64,000 nucleotides of DNA, taken from Pestalotiopsis fici W106-1 (Eukaryota; Ascomycota; Sordariomycetes; Amphisphaeriales; Sporocadaceae). How positions within the stretch are numbered: the stretch's first letter is position 1; each line of letters opens with the position of its first letter. The position numbers were made by a program, and so were the translations under genes. The notes under the pieces were generated by a model that was given only the letters and a program-made list of their open reading frames with translations, was not told where the DNA came from and ran no database searches. This document shows, piece after piece, positions 1 to 12,500 of this stretch. The DNA lies in contig NW_006917101.1 in assembly GCF_000516985.1 (NCBI RefSeq), forward strand, positions 1 to 64,000. Direction: 5' to 3'.

Positions 1-2090
1 AAAGCTAAATATAATACGGAAAAACCTATATAAATAATAATAATATTATTAGCGGATTTAAATATAATTATATATGCAAAACGTTTAAAATTAATTATAT
101 AATACGTTATTATAAATAGCAAAAAAGCCCGAAGGTACGCGGAAATAACGGGAATTTAATTATTAAAATAAATTTATAAAATTAAATTAAATAATACTTT
201 TTAATTATATAAAATAAATTATTAAGCTAGCTTTTTCGAATATTTAAGGCTTTTAATAAATACGAAAATATCCGTATTATCGCTATTATTATTTTTTATC
301 GCCGCCGCTACCGCGCGCCTCCGGGTTTTATAAAAGCTAAACGGTATAGCTTTAAGCGTTAATATTAATTTATTTTTAGCAGATTTAGTATATTTCCGTA
401 ACGGTATAATTATTTTTATTAGCGCGGAAAAAGCCGTAAAAGCGTTTTTATTAGCGGATTATTATTTAATATAACGCTTAGCCTTATTTAAAACCTGTTA
501 TTTTACGCTAAAATTATATTTTTTTATTTTATTTATTTTAGCCTTAATATTTTTTTATTTATTACGCTAGCGCTTTAATTTAATATCGCTTTAACCTAAA
601 GGATACTAAGCTTTTTTTTTTGCTTTTATTATAAAAATAGCTTTTTAAGCTCGAAAACCGCCGAAAGATCGAATTTAATATTATTAATTTTAATTTAATT
701 AGCGTTATTATTTTTAAAATTTATAATTATATTTTATATTTAAATATATTTATCGATATTAAATTAAAATTATTTATAATATTTAGCTTCGATTATTAAT
801 TTTTCGCTTTTAATTAAAATAATATTAAATATTAAATATATAAATTATTTAAATATAAGTTTATTTTTTATTAAGTTAATAATAAGTCCGGTAAAGCCAG
901 CTTATAAAAATACCGCCCGAAAAGCTGCTATATCGCTTAAAAAAGGTTTATTAAAAACGGAAAAATATTTTAGGTAATAATAGCTACTAAAATATATTTA
1001 TATAATTTTATATATATTTATTATCCGGTAATATTTTTTAAAATTTTATATTTATAAATATAGCTTTTATATAATATATAGCGGAAAGCGTTTTTAGTTA
1101 TTTTTTGATTTAATATCCGGCTAATAAAAATTAATCGGATTTATATAATATATAAAATATTATAAAATTCGCTTAAAAGCAAAAATTAAAAAATTCCGGG
1201 CATTTTTTTTAATTTTATAACGCTTATAAATTAAATTTATACTTAAATAAAAAAAATTAGTTTTTTTTAAATATAGCCTTTATACGACTTTTTTATAATA
1301 TAATAAAATATAAAAAATAATATTAAATAGCAATTTAAAATTTTTTACCTTATTTTATATAAAAAAATAGTAATAGGCGTAAATAGCCTTTTTTTTTATA
1401 TGCTTTAAAAATTAAATATATAATTTAAACCTTATAATTATAAGTTAAACGTTATTATTAATTTAAGGAAATAAATAAAAAGCGTATTTCGGAAGGGGTT
1501 TATAAGCAAAAAAAATAAAGTTCGCTATTGCAAAAAAGAAAATAGTAAATAAAAAATATATATTATAAAAAAATATAAAAAATGTATAAAAAGCGCTTTA
1601 TAAAAAAAAAATAAAAAAAAAATATAAAATTTAAAATTTTTAAATAGCTATTTTTATAAAAATAAAAATAAATATTTTTTAAAATAAATATAAAATATAT
1701 AATTTAATATAAATTCGTAATATAGCGTCGAAAGCTATCGGAAGCGACCGAAAGCGACCGTAAAAATTTAATTATTAGCAAATATAAACCGAAATTTGCT
1801 AAATATTAATAACGCAAAATAATAATAAATGCGATCGCACGCTTTAAATTTAATTATAGCGTAAAAGCAGGTTAAAAAAATCCGCGTTTATAAAACCGCA
1901 AAAGCTTTAAATTAGCCCTAAAAGCCATAAATTTAGCATCGATTTATAATTAAAAACGGGCTTTATCGCTATATTCGATATATTTAAATTTAAAGCTATT
2001 TTAATAATATAGGAAACGTTTAAAATTAAAAAAAGCAAAACGATCGGGCCCGATTTTATTTAAATACAGCCGTATAATTAGTTAGCTACG
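1..2090. repeat. AT-rich RIP-mutated repeat relic
   Basis: This block is extremely AT-rich, dominated by TA, AA and TT, and almost lacks CA and TG dinucleotides, while CG and GC survive (scattered gcgg, cgcg, gccg). Loss of CpA/TpG with gain of TpA is the known signature of repeat-induced point mutation, which acts on duplicated DNA in filamentous ascomycetes. No reading frame of useful length survives on either strand. The right edge is sharp: by about 2,100 composition returns to the normal near-50% GC of the rest of the window. The parent element cannot be identified by eye; a degraded transposon is likely but not shown. The element probably continues beyond the left end. Confidence 0.85.
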
Positions 2091-3068
2091 CCACGCCAAG
2101 AAATATGGCCGTACACCTGGATTATTATAGAGTATAATTGCAGTATCCATATGCTAGTTGCCTCATATATGCTTAGTAAAAAGTGGTCGAATGGGACCAA
2201 GAAACTTTTATTGATCCCTTCCAAGATTAAAGGGGAAAAGATGATTTCAAGTCAATTATCATTAGCCTTGATTTTCTAGGTTTGTAAGTGCCTTGAATTT
2301 CCACCATTCAAGGTTTTTTCCCCCCATGCAGCAGTCGATTATGATCTTTCTTGTATATTTTTTTACATGAAAACCGAGTCTTGATTGCAGATACTTCAAT
2401 CTATCGACCCTCCTGAAAAAGGAGACTCAGGAAACGGGCCGGTACGACGAAAGAAGTTCCTACACGAATCAATATCACTGTACCTTCATCGAACCAGGTA
2501 AACGGCTCATCGGCAATATCCACGTGGAGGAGGAGCTCAATCTGGAGTGTGACAACATCACAGCAGATATTATAATGGCAGTCTGCTTTTCTTGGGTACC
2601 ACTCAAGAACACAATGACGCCAAAACTAGAACCAACACATTGGCTATTGAGCGTAGCCAGCCCTTGAATTACAAATAAGGTTCCCACATCGTGCCTATTA
2701 TTAGCCACACTATAGTCGTGTGATATACCCAAATCCCTGCCACACGTTCCAGCCGACTGACGGCTAAATCGAAGGAGACATGATAGGCTTCCTTGTTACT
2801 GGCTTGATATGTACCTTCCGTGGTATTGCCTTTTCCCATTTGTGCGGCGGAGGCTTGTCAAGAACCTGCTCTTTGCGTCATTGGCTTCCGAGTTCCATTA
2901 CGAGCCTCGTCCTTTGGGTCTAGATGTTCGATCCAAGACAGCCATGAGCTATAACTAGTGGTCTGGACCTTGAATATCCCATTGAAAGGACCGCAATAAT
3001 TGAGTTCGATTATATCACGTTATCGATGCATCGTCATTGAGTCTTCTTGTCACATCAAACGGATCAAA
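2091..3068. other. Transition zone and upstream region of the cytochrome-domain gene
   Basis: Composition is normal here. No complete gene is evident. A plus-strand frame open from about 2371 to 2667, with an intron-acceptor-like ttgcag ending at 2390, reads like protein but lacks an ATG; it may be a remnant exon beside the RIP block (see findings). The remainder should contain the promoter of the gene starting at 3069. Confidence 0.4.
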
Positions 3069-3854
3069 ATGCATTTCAATCTAGGCACCGCTCTTCTGGG
3101 CGCTTTTGCACTTTTAAGTACATGATTCATTGCAACCTATTCTTTACGACTGAGACTGAAACATCTTCGTAGCCTCTAGTGGACTTGCAGCCGATTCAGC
3201 GGTTTGGGTTGACCCAGAAACTGGTTTCACCTTCTCCCAATATGCCGCCGCCTTCGAGATTGGAAAGACGGTCACCTTTCGAATCGCCATTCCAAGCACG
3301 GCAACTGCCTCGGCGCCCTACGATGCTGTGCTTCAGATAGCCGCACCCATTGCAGTAGGCTGGACTGGCATTGCCTGGGGCGGCACCATGGTCACCAACC
3401 CTCTCACGGTCGGGTGGGCCAACGGCAACAGCGCCGTGGCTACAGCGCGGTGGGCTACGTGAGTAATATCCTTCAAAGACGGCAGCAAAAACCTCCCACA
3501 AACCCAGTTTCTTGCTGACAATCGACCCCAATTCAAAGTGGCCACACGGCGCCAAGCGTCTACAGCGGCGCGACGCTCCAGGTGTTGAAGACGGGCACGC
3601 ACACCAATTCGACACACTGGCAGGTCACATTCAAGTGCACCGGGTGCACCACGTTTGCCGGATCCAGCGGCAACAAGACGCTGACGCCCACGGGGTCCAA
3701 CCGCCTCGCTTTCGCCTACTCCAAGAGCAAGCCCACCACTCCGTCGTCGGGTTCCTCCAGCTTTCCTGTGCACGATGTGACCAACTACTGGAACCACGAC
3801 TTCTCCTCGGCGGCGAATGCCAACTTTGCTGCTCTTGTCACAAAGAACAGTTAA
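3069..3854 (+). CDS. Secreted cellobiose-dehydrogenase-type cytochrome domain protein (AA8-like)
   Basis: Three exons, 3069-3117, 3173-3458 and 3539-3854, give 216 aa. Both introns have good donors (gtacat, gtgagt) and the frame closes exactly. A hydrophobic N-terminus (residues 1-22) is a probable signal peptide. The rest resembles the heme-b cytochrome domain of cellobiose dehydrogenase (CDH_cyt). It has a GWTGIAWGGTM block and a paired C145-x2-C148. Met89 and His190 are about 100 residues apart, like the Met/His axial heme ligands of that family. The flavin dehydrogenase domain and any membrane anchor are absent, so this is a stand-alone domain. Known family role: electron transfer, for example to lytic polysaccharide monooxygenases. 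The ligand assignment is inferred from spacing. It converges with the DUF1996 gene downstream. Confidence 0.8.
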
Positions 3855-4355
3855 TTTGCTGGTTCACGGGGAAATTTGTGGATCCTACAGCGTTTGATGG
3901 GGTTATTTGCGTATTGGTCATAGTGTGCTCGAGTTGCTTCGCATAGATTTTAAGTTTTTGGTTCATCGCAACTTTTCTTCATCTGATGATATTTGAATGT
4001 GATGCATCTACCATGATTTTCGATATGATGGGCTTCGGGTTCTCTAGAAAGCGCTCGCTACAGACAAACGAAAACCTATATGATGGTAGATCGTAGGTCA
4101 CAATCGCAGTAAGTATGTCGACGAAACCGTAGAGAAAAAAAGTCACAACCATGCTGGAAGAATGTCCTCAAAAATCAACTATATTCAGTCTCCCGCCATT
4201 TCTCTGTGCAACCTCCACAATCCAAAGCTCTAGTTTCAGAAGTTATTAAAATATGCTGATATCTACATCTTGGCTGCGTGGCATTGACGAATATACCATG
4301 CATGATTATCTCTTATTTGGCAAGTTGTAGTAGATCATTATGGTAAGCAAGCTTT
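3855..4355. other. Convergent 3' intergenic region
   Basis: This is the gap between the stop codons of the cytochrome-domain gene (+) and the DUF1996 gene (-). It should hold both 3' UTRs. No coding region or structured element is evident. Confidence 0.5.
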
Positions 4356-5691
4356 CTAGGCCAGCACGGACATCTCGCCCATGGGCATAGCCTTGAGCCC
4401 TGTTGCATTAAAGTCATTAGTCTGCGATTCCAGAAGACCAAGATGTACATGTAGTGGGAAAATGGAGCACTTACAGCCATCGACGGCCTCTGGTGCTTGC
4501 TGCTGGACCTTGCACGCGCTGTACTGGGCGGATGTCTGAGCGTGGATGCCAGCCTTGGAGCAGTCCGTGTTGAGGTTGCAGCCATTGTCCATGGCCTTTT
4601 GGAGCGTGTCACCCTGCCAGCCGAACACGTAGTCTCCGTGGGCGGCGGATCCGCTATCATGAGAGATTTGTCAGTCATCAAAGACATGAAAAATATTGAA
4701 GTGTTTTCGTAACGGAAAAGGCCAGTAGATTCTTACCCAAGGTTCATGCTGTAGACGAATGGCTTGCTGCCATCCGTAGGCCATTGACTCTTGTCAGAGA
4801 AGGCGCTAACGTTCCACATGAGCTCGTACATGATTTGCGGGAGCTTGACGGGGTGAGTCGAGGGACAACTTGAGGCACCGCCGGCCGCACCAGTCGCGCC
4901 GCCGTAGTTGACGTGGCTCTGGTGGTCGGGGCTGTCAAGGTTCTTGCCGTCCCAGCAGCTGGTGGTCGAATCGAGTTAGTAATCTTGGAGTACCCCGTCA
5001 GACGATGGAGGGTTTTTCTTTCATATTACTTACGTTGGGAAGATGATGGTTTGTCTGATCATCTTGCAGCTGGCGTCGGCAGGGATGTCAACTGTGTCGC
5101 TGCCCGAGCAGGGTGCTCCACCGACAAAAGTGTTGTCGTTTGGCGAGGTCCAGCAGCGGTGGCAAATGTTGCCTTTGCTGACTTTGCTCGAGTCCGTGTT
5201 GGTCGCCGATCCAGCGAGCATACGGAACCCCTGGCACTGATGAGCGCGAGCCGACTTCTTGTTGGACAGTTATGTGTACATACCTTCTTGAATGCTGTGG
5301 TCTTTCCACTAGGGATATAGTAGACATCCAAACCGCCGTCCTGAACAAGGTGTCCCTGAGGACCGCCATTGCCGACCTGTGGCACGCGGATGTAGCTGCC
5401 ATTCTTGTGGTGAAAGAACATGACAGCGGTCCAGTAGTTGGACAGGTCTTCCTTGAAGGTACATGATGTGCACGTCGACTGGGAGGCCAAGTCGTGCGTA
5501 GCAGGGTCCATGGTGACGTTGAAGGAATTCCCGCCAACGATCTGGTGCAAATGCGGTGTGTAAGTCATGCCAGGGTTGACGAGAGGGTCGGTACGCTCGA
5601 CAACCAGCTGAGAACAGGCGAATCGAAGCATGTTCTGTGCAGCGACATTCTGCCCAAGCAGTGCGGCAGCTGCCAGAGATGTCCAATACAT
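4356..5691 (-). CDS. Secreted DUF1996 domain protein
   Basis: Five exons on the minus strand (5691-5284, 5230-5034, 4958-4737, 4653-4475, 4399-4356) give 349 aa with exact frame closure. Residues 1-19 form a signal peptide (hydrophobic, ending near VAAQN). The body matches the fungal DUF1996 family. It starts with a LRFACSQLVVERTDPLVNPG block, followed by HLHQIVGGNSFN and NYWTAVMFF. Later it has the CWDGKNLDSPDHQSHVNYG block and a GDYVFGWQ motif near the C-terminus. The terminal exon is only 44 nt; its acceptor was chosen because it alone keeps the frame open and gives a DGWLKAMPMG ending. There is no GPI-like hydrophobic tail and no WSC domain. Biochemical function of the family is unknown; an extracellular or cell-surface role is likely. 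Confidence 0.85.
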
Positions 5692-8320
5692 GATGGTTGT
5701 TGATCAAGGATGATGACTTCAAGATGAGATTAAACACGTTCGGGTGTGACGATCGATGTGGAATTGGGTTGCTGGCTCAAGGAGATGCTCGAAGCGTAGC
5801 CGTTTGGAGACTAGATATGTAGAACGAACACGAGGTTTCGTCGTAGCCGTGCCTCTTGTGAGTTGCCGCCCCCATTGGTAAGTAGAACTGCCGAAGCCGC
5901 GAAGGACACTTGTAGGTCCTGTCATATGGATATAATATGAACCAACTACAGGGGTCGGGAGTTGAAACTTTCCCAGCCAATCACGAGGTTTTCGTGTTCT
6001 TGGCCACAGACAATGTGATTGGCACGTAGCCACTCAGGGAGTCTTATACTGGTTGTACGGGGTTTTAACCGATCAATTTAGCCTCGCGTGGAGAAGTTAC
6101 ATTCTGCTTCTTTCTTCGCTCTCAGGATCCACAACTAGTTGTCACTGAAGATAAATACCAGTGCCAAAGGATGATAGAATGACGGCATGCCAAGAGAGCC
6201 GGCAACTAATGAACGTGTACAGGTTGCCGTGGTTATTTACTTTTAAAACCGATATCGCGACGCGACTGGCGGCTTCCTCTTTGAATAAGTGTTCCATGGG
6301 TATTGAGCGGTTGGAAGTTTAAACGTTTTGGAACTTGACGAAATTCTCATAAAAATCCAAGTTCTCATTGAGTCATTGCTTCGTTAGTAACTTTGTCGAG
6401 GTGACTCGTTGGAAAAGTGAGTGGGTGAACTTTGCCACATGTTGACCTTTGATCTTTGATTATCATGACAGAGTCAAATGGACAGGATCTAGACACAATC
6501 AATCCATTCTCTATAGGTTCGGGTCTTTTCTCAAAGGAGATGGTATCGGCCCTTCTAGAAGAACAGTCGGTTCTTGTCCACAGTTCTTTCTCTGATTGGG
6601 GTCGGCTCAAAGGATGATGACCTGGGTAGACGACGTCTCATGGTGCCGTATCCCGTGCGCTGAGCCCCAGAAGTCATTTTTGATATTACCCACCTCCAGG
6701 CTGATATAGGACGATCCTCAGGGGAGATCTGATCATAGATACCAGCGGCCTATCAGTGAGCACGTGTGAGATGTGTTACTGTGGCGGCAATCTTTCTTCA
6801 TCTGCACTTTACCCCATGCGGTTTGTGCCTTTCGGCAGACCCGGAATCTCTGTGACATGAGCCTATCAGTTTCCAGAGATGTCCAGGTCCACAAAATCCG
6901 GGAAATCAGAAGGTCTGGCCTGCAGATCTCTGTTCGATTGCTAGAGGATATCGGCCTTGTCACGCACGATTGCTTGCATGACCCGAGACCTGCCAAAATG
7001 GTCGTCTTTCTAAATCTGACATGCAGAACAAATTGGCTGGTGGGCCGATCTTAGCAGAGTCCTAAGGCAAATGATCTGCATTGTGGATGAGTATGTAGTT
7101 AAAAGAGGCGAGGAACGTCAAATATGGTCCTATGAAATCCAAAATAGTTTCGTTCCCGGAGCAAGCTTTGCTGTCAAGGCTGCTGGACCATAAGACGATG
7201 ACGTCCAACCTATGAACACCATTATACTGATGACAGACGTGTCATATTGAAGGAATTTATCTTTATCATGAAAAGTCAGTGTTTCTTGGTCATTGAATAT
7301 GCTATATATCTGAAGTTGGCACTGATTTCAGAAGAGGAGTTTCTGATTTTGATTCACAAGCTCGAGGACCATTGTGTACACAATGGGACGAGTAAAGTAG
7401 AGTGCAAATGAATCAGAGAAGGAAAGAAAGATTAACGCTATCACATTATCTAGAGTGAAATTAGAATCCCACACCTCACAGTCTCATTCAAACGAGAATA
7501 TTCCAGCAAAAACTGCTTCTTTTACGGCCAACTACATAGAGTGAGATCAGTGAAACAAAAAGATTGCTAGGGTGCCACCAGCCTCTATCAAGTCTTCTAG
7601 GCTCAAACTAAACTTGATATATAATTTCGAATTATTTTTGTCGTTGAAATAACATAAAATGAAATAGAATTACATATATATAAAAAGGTTCATTGTAATC
7701 TTGTAGCCAGATAATGAATAATGTGTGCATATATAGCATCTCAAGCAATGCTTCTTCTGCACCCAGATGGGTACCTACTAGCTTCTCCGTGCTGGTAACA
7801 GTCTGTTGGCAGGCTACGAGTAAGAAGGGCATCTTCCTGTGAGACTCAAATCATTCGGCGCATGCTAATTTGGAGATATCTACCATGGCGCATTTCTCAT
7901 GCACAAGAAGCCATGGTACTACATTGATTCGTACATGATAATTGATTGATCGGGGCCTGCTTATGGCTTTTAGTGCTCTTAAGTACTTTGACTGGCATTT
8001 ACAGTGTATAACGCCATTTGGCCATCTACCGAGCGCTGCTAATAAGCAGTGATAGTGGTCCATGGCCAGCATGTGGTCCGAGCTTCAGCTCATGCATCCA
8101 GCCGAGGCAATCGAGTCGAACGTGATGATGCCGAGCTGCGCATCAACTTTACCTATGTTGTTCCCTACATTAGCCAAGGACCTGATTCGTGCCAAACACC
8201 TAACTGTCCCAACCCCTATACATCCCAAGCTCGCGAAGAATCTCAGCTCCCACTCGTATGCTGCGACATTCCCATCACTGAAAAGAGGTAGAGGAGCAAT
8301 GCTTAGGCAGTGAGCTCATC
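5692..8320. other. 2.6 kb intergenic region, no gene recognised
   Basis: This lies between the divergent starts of the DUF1996 gene (-) and PEX16 (+) and so should hold both promoters. Short open frames occur on both strands but start at non-ATG codons or lack protein-like composition. Around 7,620-7,700 it is AT-rich. No RNA gene or repeat was recognised. Confidence 0.5.
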
Positions 8321-9538
8321 ATGGCAGCTCCTGCGGACCCCCTCAAGAGCGCTTCCCGCCCCGGCGCCGCCCAATCGTCGTCACCATCATCATCATCGTC
8401 GCCGTCGTCGCCATCGCCGCGCCAGAATCCCATTCAACAAGTCCTCTCGTTACCGCCGACATGGCTGCACATGTATAGCGATTTCATCACCAAGAATGCG
8501 CATTCCGTCTCACAGATTGAAAGCGCGTTGCGCTCCCTCACGTACATAATTCCCGGTCGCTTCCGCGATGCCGAAATCGCTTCAGAGTCGATCCACTCTG
8601 GCGTGCAGCTGCTCTCGCTATATCACGATGACGTGCTGCTTCGCGCCGTCTCCAAGATCCCCGGCCTGGCGTCGCGTATACCGAGTCCACATGCGCGATA
8701 CACCCGGTTCTGGACTGCCAAGAGTCGCATCTACCGCAGGATAGCGCTGCTTCTTCAAACTGTACAGTACACGGAGTTATTATGGGAGATGGCGGCAAAG
8801 CGACGGGGAAATAAAGTTCGCTGGCGAGTCGTTATCCTGTTAGAAGTCATCAAGGCTGTTTGCAAGCTACTCCTTCTGAGAGTCACAAATTCGCGACCCA
8901 TCGTGACGCCAGTCCTTCCCGAACGAGAACCGCTACCGGAACAAGAAGATGCGCAGAGCAACGAGGACGCGCTGAAGGAGCTGATGGGCGAGGAAGTCGA
9001 AGAGAGCCCAATGAATCTCAATGGAACCGCAAAGTCAGCCCACGAAAAGGAATGGTCCATGCCGCGGACTGGCAGTAATCTGCCGAGTCTGCCGAGCCCC
9101 AACGACATCAGCTCCTATCTTCTCAGCAAAGTGCTTACTGCAGATGATATTAAACCCGCTGCTCGGCTCCTCAACTCGCTGCAGGGATCTGCGCAGGCTG
9201 CCGAAGTGCTACACATACTAGCTCCCCTCATATATGCTGTGGCACTGTCTAGAAGTAAGGACAAGAAGTCGTGGACCCCATGGCTCATTGGCCTGAGCAT
9301 CGAGTACGCTGCTCGGCAAGTCCGAGACAGGAGTTTCAGGGCGACAGCACTGGAGCGCGAGGAATGGGGCAAGCGAGCGTGGGCCATGGGATGGTGGGTG
9401 ATGAGAGGTCCTGCATATGAAAACGTCACCAAGGGATTTATCTCTGGTGTGACCAAGCGTATGCCCAGCTTCGTAGGAAGCATCATCGAAGATTATGAAT
9501 ATCTTTGGGAGAACTACTACTTTAGCACAAGTGGCTAG
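8321..9538 (+). CDS. PEX16: Peroxisomal membrane biogenesis protein PEX16
   Basis: A single uninterrupted ORF of 405 aa from ATG at 8321 to TAG. The N-terminus has a low-complexity S/P stretch (about residues 24-37). It is followed by the family block LPPTWLHMYSDFITKNAHSV and IESALRSLTYIIPGRF, typical of the start of Pex16. A middle acidic linker (about residues 200-230) precedes a conserved C-terminal half with RDKxW-type basic/aromatic segments and GWWVMRGPAY. Pex16 is a peroxisomal membrane protein that works with Pex3 and Pex19 in inserting peroxisomal membrane proteins; its length of about 400 aa fits fungal members. Hydrophobic segments such as VILLEVIKAVCKLLLL near residue 175 are candidate membrane-associated helices. 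The in-frame region upstream of 8321 contains no better start. Confidence 0.9.
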   Translation: MAAPADPLKSASRPGAAQSSSPSSSSSPSSPSPRQNPIQQVLSLPPTWLHMYSDFITKNAHSVSQIESALRSLTYIIPGRFRDAEIASESIHSGVQLLSLYHDDVLLRAVSKIPGLASRIPSPHARYTRFWTAKSRIYRRIALLLQTVQYTELLWEMAAKRRGNKVRWRVVILLEVIKAVCKLLLLRVTNSRPIVTPVLPEREPLPEQEDAQSNEDALKELMGEEVEESPMNLNGTAKSAHEKEWSMPRTGSNLPSLPSPNDISSYLLSKVLTADDIKPAARLLNSLQGSAQAAEVLHILAPLIYAVALSRSKDKKSWTPWLIGLSIEYAARQVRDRSFRATALEREEWGKRAWAMGWWVMRGPAYENVTKGFISGVTKRMPSFVGSIIEDYEYLWENYYFSTSG

Positions 9539-12500
9539 TACCAACAACTACACAAGACACAAGACCAGAATAGTTTCCACCTTCTGAGCATTAGAGAAGG
9601 CCCGGACCATTACTGGGCTTCACGCAGCCTTGCGTATAAACAAACCCAAGTCCATCACAACCTCATTAGCGACGGCGCCACATGTTATGGCACTGAAGAT
9701 CAGTACAAGCTGCGCCTATCTTTCACCGACACACACCGTTACAACGACAGTCGGAAAACAACGAGACCCTTGAATATACCCCTTCTTCCTGGATTTGGTC
9801 ACTTGGTTCTTTACACAGATCAGTGCGACCGCTACTGACTGAATGGTTTAAGAGACTACAAATTTGACACGACTGACGAAATTCCATGAATGACGGGAAA
9901 TAGGGTGTAATCTGCTGCACTCGACAGCTTGCTGAGAATTACAGTCAGCTTTGTGTAATCAATGGTTCCAAGTCGTCACTCAAGGGGGCGAGTTAGCATG
10001 TCTAAAGGTTTATCATGTACTATCACACCATGGCAGAGCCTCAGATGTACGACTGTCACTTGGTGTTGAAGTGCTAGCGCCTTTGTTTGTTGTTTACATG
10101 ATTTCATTATATGACCGCGGCAGATCAGAGGATCCTCTCAATGCATCCCAACACAGAAGATACCAATAAGATAAATGACGTTGCTTTGACCGAGTCATGA
10201 TGTTCCTTGTCTCACAGTCTCCAAGTATATTGGTTATGTTGCAAGTATGCCGTTATCGTTGCAATATTCCAGCACGTCCATTGCGTGTACTTGGGAAAAG
10301 ATTCGGTTCTTGGACTTTGTCGGTCGAACTGAGTTATCAAAACGAAAGGGGGAAAAAATAAAAAAGAAAGAAAGAAAAGAGCTGGCCGTTATCTGATCGT
10401 ATCCGGGTCCTGATTTCGGTAATTTTCTGTTCGCACCAGGGCTCTGTTTCAGTCAAGGATCTACAAGGTAGTAGGATTGAAAAAGTATTTACGCAGCGCT
10501 TGGGTGCTGTTACTTTTTTTTTTCCCCCCTCCCTCCTCCGGATTTTTGTCCCATTTGGCTGGCGTGGCGATGTCGGACGCTCAAGATTGGATGCAAAGAA
10601 GTACTGTGTAATAGCTCACTGGTGGCAAATTATCAATCCTTTTTGGTTTCTTTCTCATATCTACCCAGGTTGTGTTGGCTGCCCCGAAACGTCTTTTCTT
10701 TTCTCCCTTGGAAATGGCATCTTTTCTTTTATCGTATTTGCTAAAGAAAGAAAAATTGCCATGGGCGATGCTGGATGATGCGGTCGAGTGCGGGCCTTGT
10801 GAGAAGAAGAAAAAGAAAAAAAAAAGAAGGAAAGGACAATTTTTAAATGGTAGATTGCTTTTTGCGAGCGTCAGGTACTGATATTTTGTATGCCACGTAT
10901 GTATGCAAATACCCTTGTAGGTCGTCGCAACTTGGCAAAAAAAGAATTCCATTTTCAAGGAGCCAAAGGAAACAAGAAAGAAGGAGGAGGAAAGTCGCTG
11001 ATAAACACTTTTGCTCTTCTTTACAGGGATCGTGACTCGTGGCAGAATGTAACGGCTGAAGTTCATTAGATAGACATCCATGTTGTCGAATATGTCATGC
11101 GCAAGTATGGAACATCTGCAGCTGTGTTTTTGCTGCGAACCGTACGTACTTTGCTTGGTCAGCCCTGTGCATCCATGTTTAGCTCCACTGAGAATCCTTG
11201 GCCATGCTTGGCCCTCCTCCCGTGGAACGTTGGTGAGCTGAGCTGTTGCGGCTCTTTTTTTTTTTTTTTTTTTTTTCCTTCCTTGGTGGCTCGTGGCCCA
11301 TGGTTCGATGAGGATCAAATGAGTGTCAACACATTTCTGGAAGGTTTGATAACGCTTGCTTCTGTTGATGGAGTCTGAAGCATCCGGCGTCACAAACAAA
11401 GAAGCGTGGGAGGAAGGAGATGGGGGAAAGGCTAATTTTTTTTCTTTGATTGTCATGGTCATCTTCATCGTCATGGTCATTGCTTTCGACCAAGGCAATT
11501 GTTTTTCTTGACGAGTTTCTTTACTTTTTGATCATGTGCTCAGCTTTGCATTATCGTGACCGTCTCCGGGTGGTGCTGCGGGACCGCTCCGAGTGGCTTC
11601 GAATTCAGTCTTGTCCCACAAACATGACTCGTAAACGGTGCATGCAGGTTGGGAAAATTGCTACATTATTCGTATTCCATTTCTTTTCTCCGGCCGTAGC
11701 TCGTGAATGCGTACACCTCAATCTCCGGCCAGGAGTCGGTAGACTGTATCAGAGCCTCGGGGATGTTCAGGTCGCGTCCGGAGTGGTAGTGAAGGTGTGT
11801 AGCTGAGCTATACCTCCACGTCATGAAATATTTCCAAAATAATCAATTGGGCATCAACTGCGCTGCAGCATGAATTCTTGCCCGGATCGTTGCCGGATAT
11901 GAATTTTTTTTTTCCCCTTCCCAACTCGAGTCGAACGACATGGTTCATTAAGTGATTGCCGTGTGGTTCGCAGGCAGTTTAAGCGCCGTGTCTCAGTCTA
12001 TGAGACAGCAGCAGGCTATACTCCCATTATTGTGGGTATCGACGGTGGTCCACTTTCTTGTTTAGTCCGGTGATGTGTTTCCCAATCGAGGCATTGCGCA
12101 ACGCCGAGTCGTAAAACGGTGTCCCACTTGGGTCACCGAGGTGGGAGGGGAGAGAGTATACATAGTTTGATTGCATCGTATTGTGCGACAACATGCGCTA
12201 CCAGTTGCACCGACTTTGGACGACATTCCATCGTCTCGCAGCTGCAATCTATTCTCAGCAATGATTACGATAGTCCATGCATGATCACCTGCTTCCCTCT
12301 CAAGAGTGGCCCAAGAGAATAAGAAAGCAAAGGCTTGATTTCCGTTTTCTGTCATATATTAAGGTTTCACCGTACTTTTCGGTGTGGGGATTGGATAGGC
12401 CGTCAACTCTGCTGGTTGCGTGAGTCGACAAGGTAGATGGATCAATGCGTGATGGAGGGGTCAAAAGGGTTTGTTTCCTGTAGCCTGCCTTTTACTAGCA

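Noticed and set aside
10581..11498. 918-nt open frame on the minus strand (305 codons)
   Set aside because: It starts at a non-ATG codon and consists largely of K, F, T/M runs created by homopolymers; no domain-like block is present.
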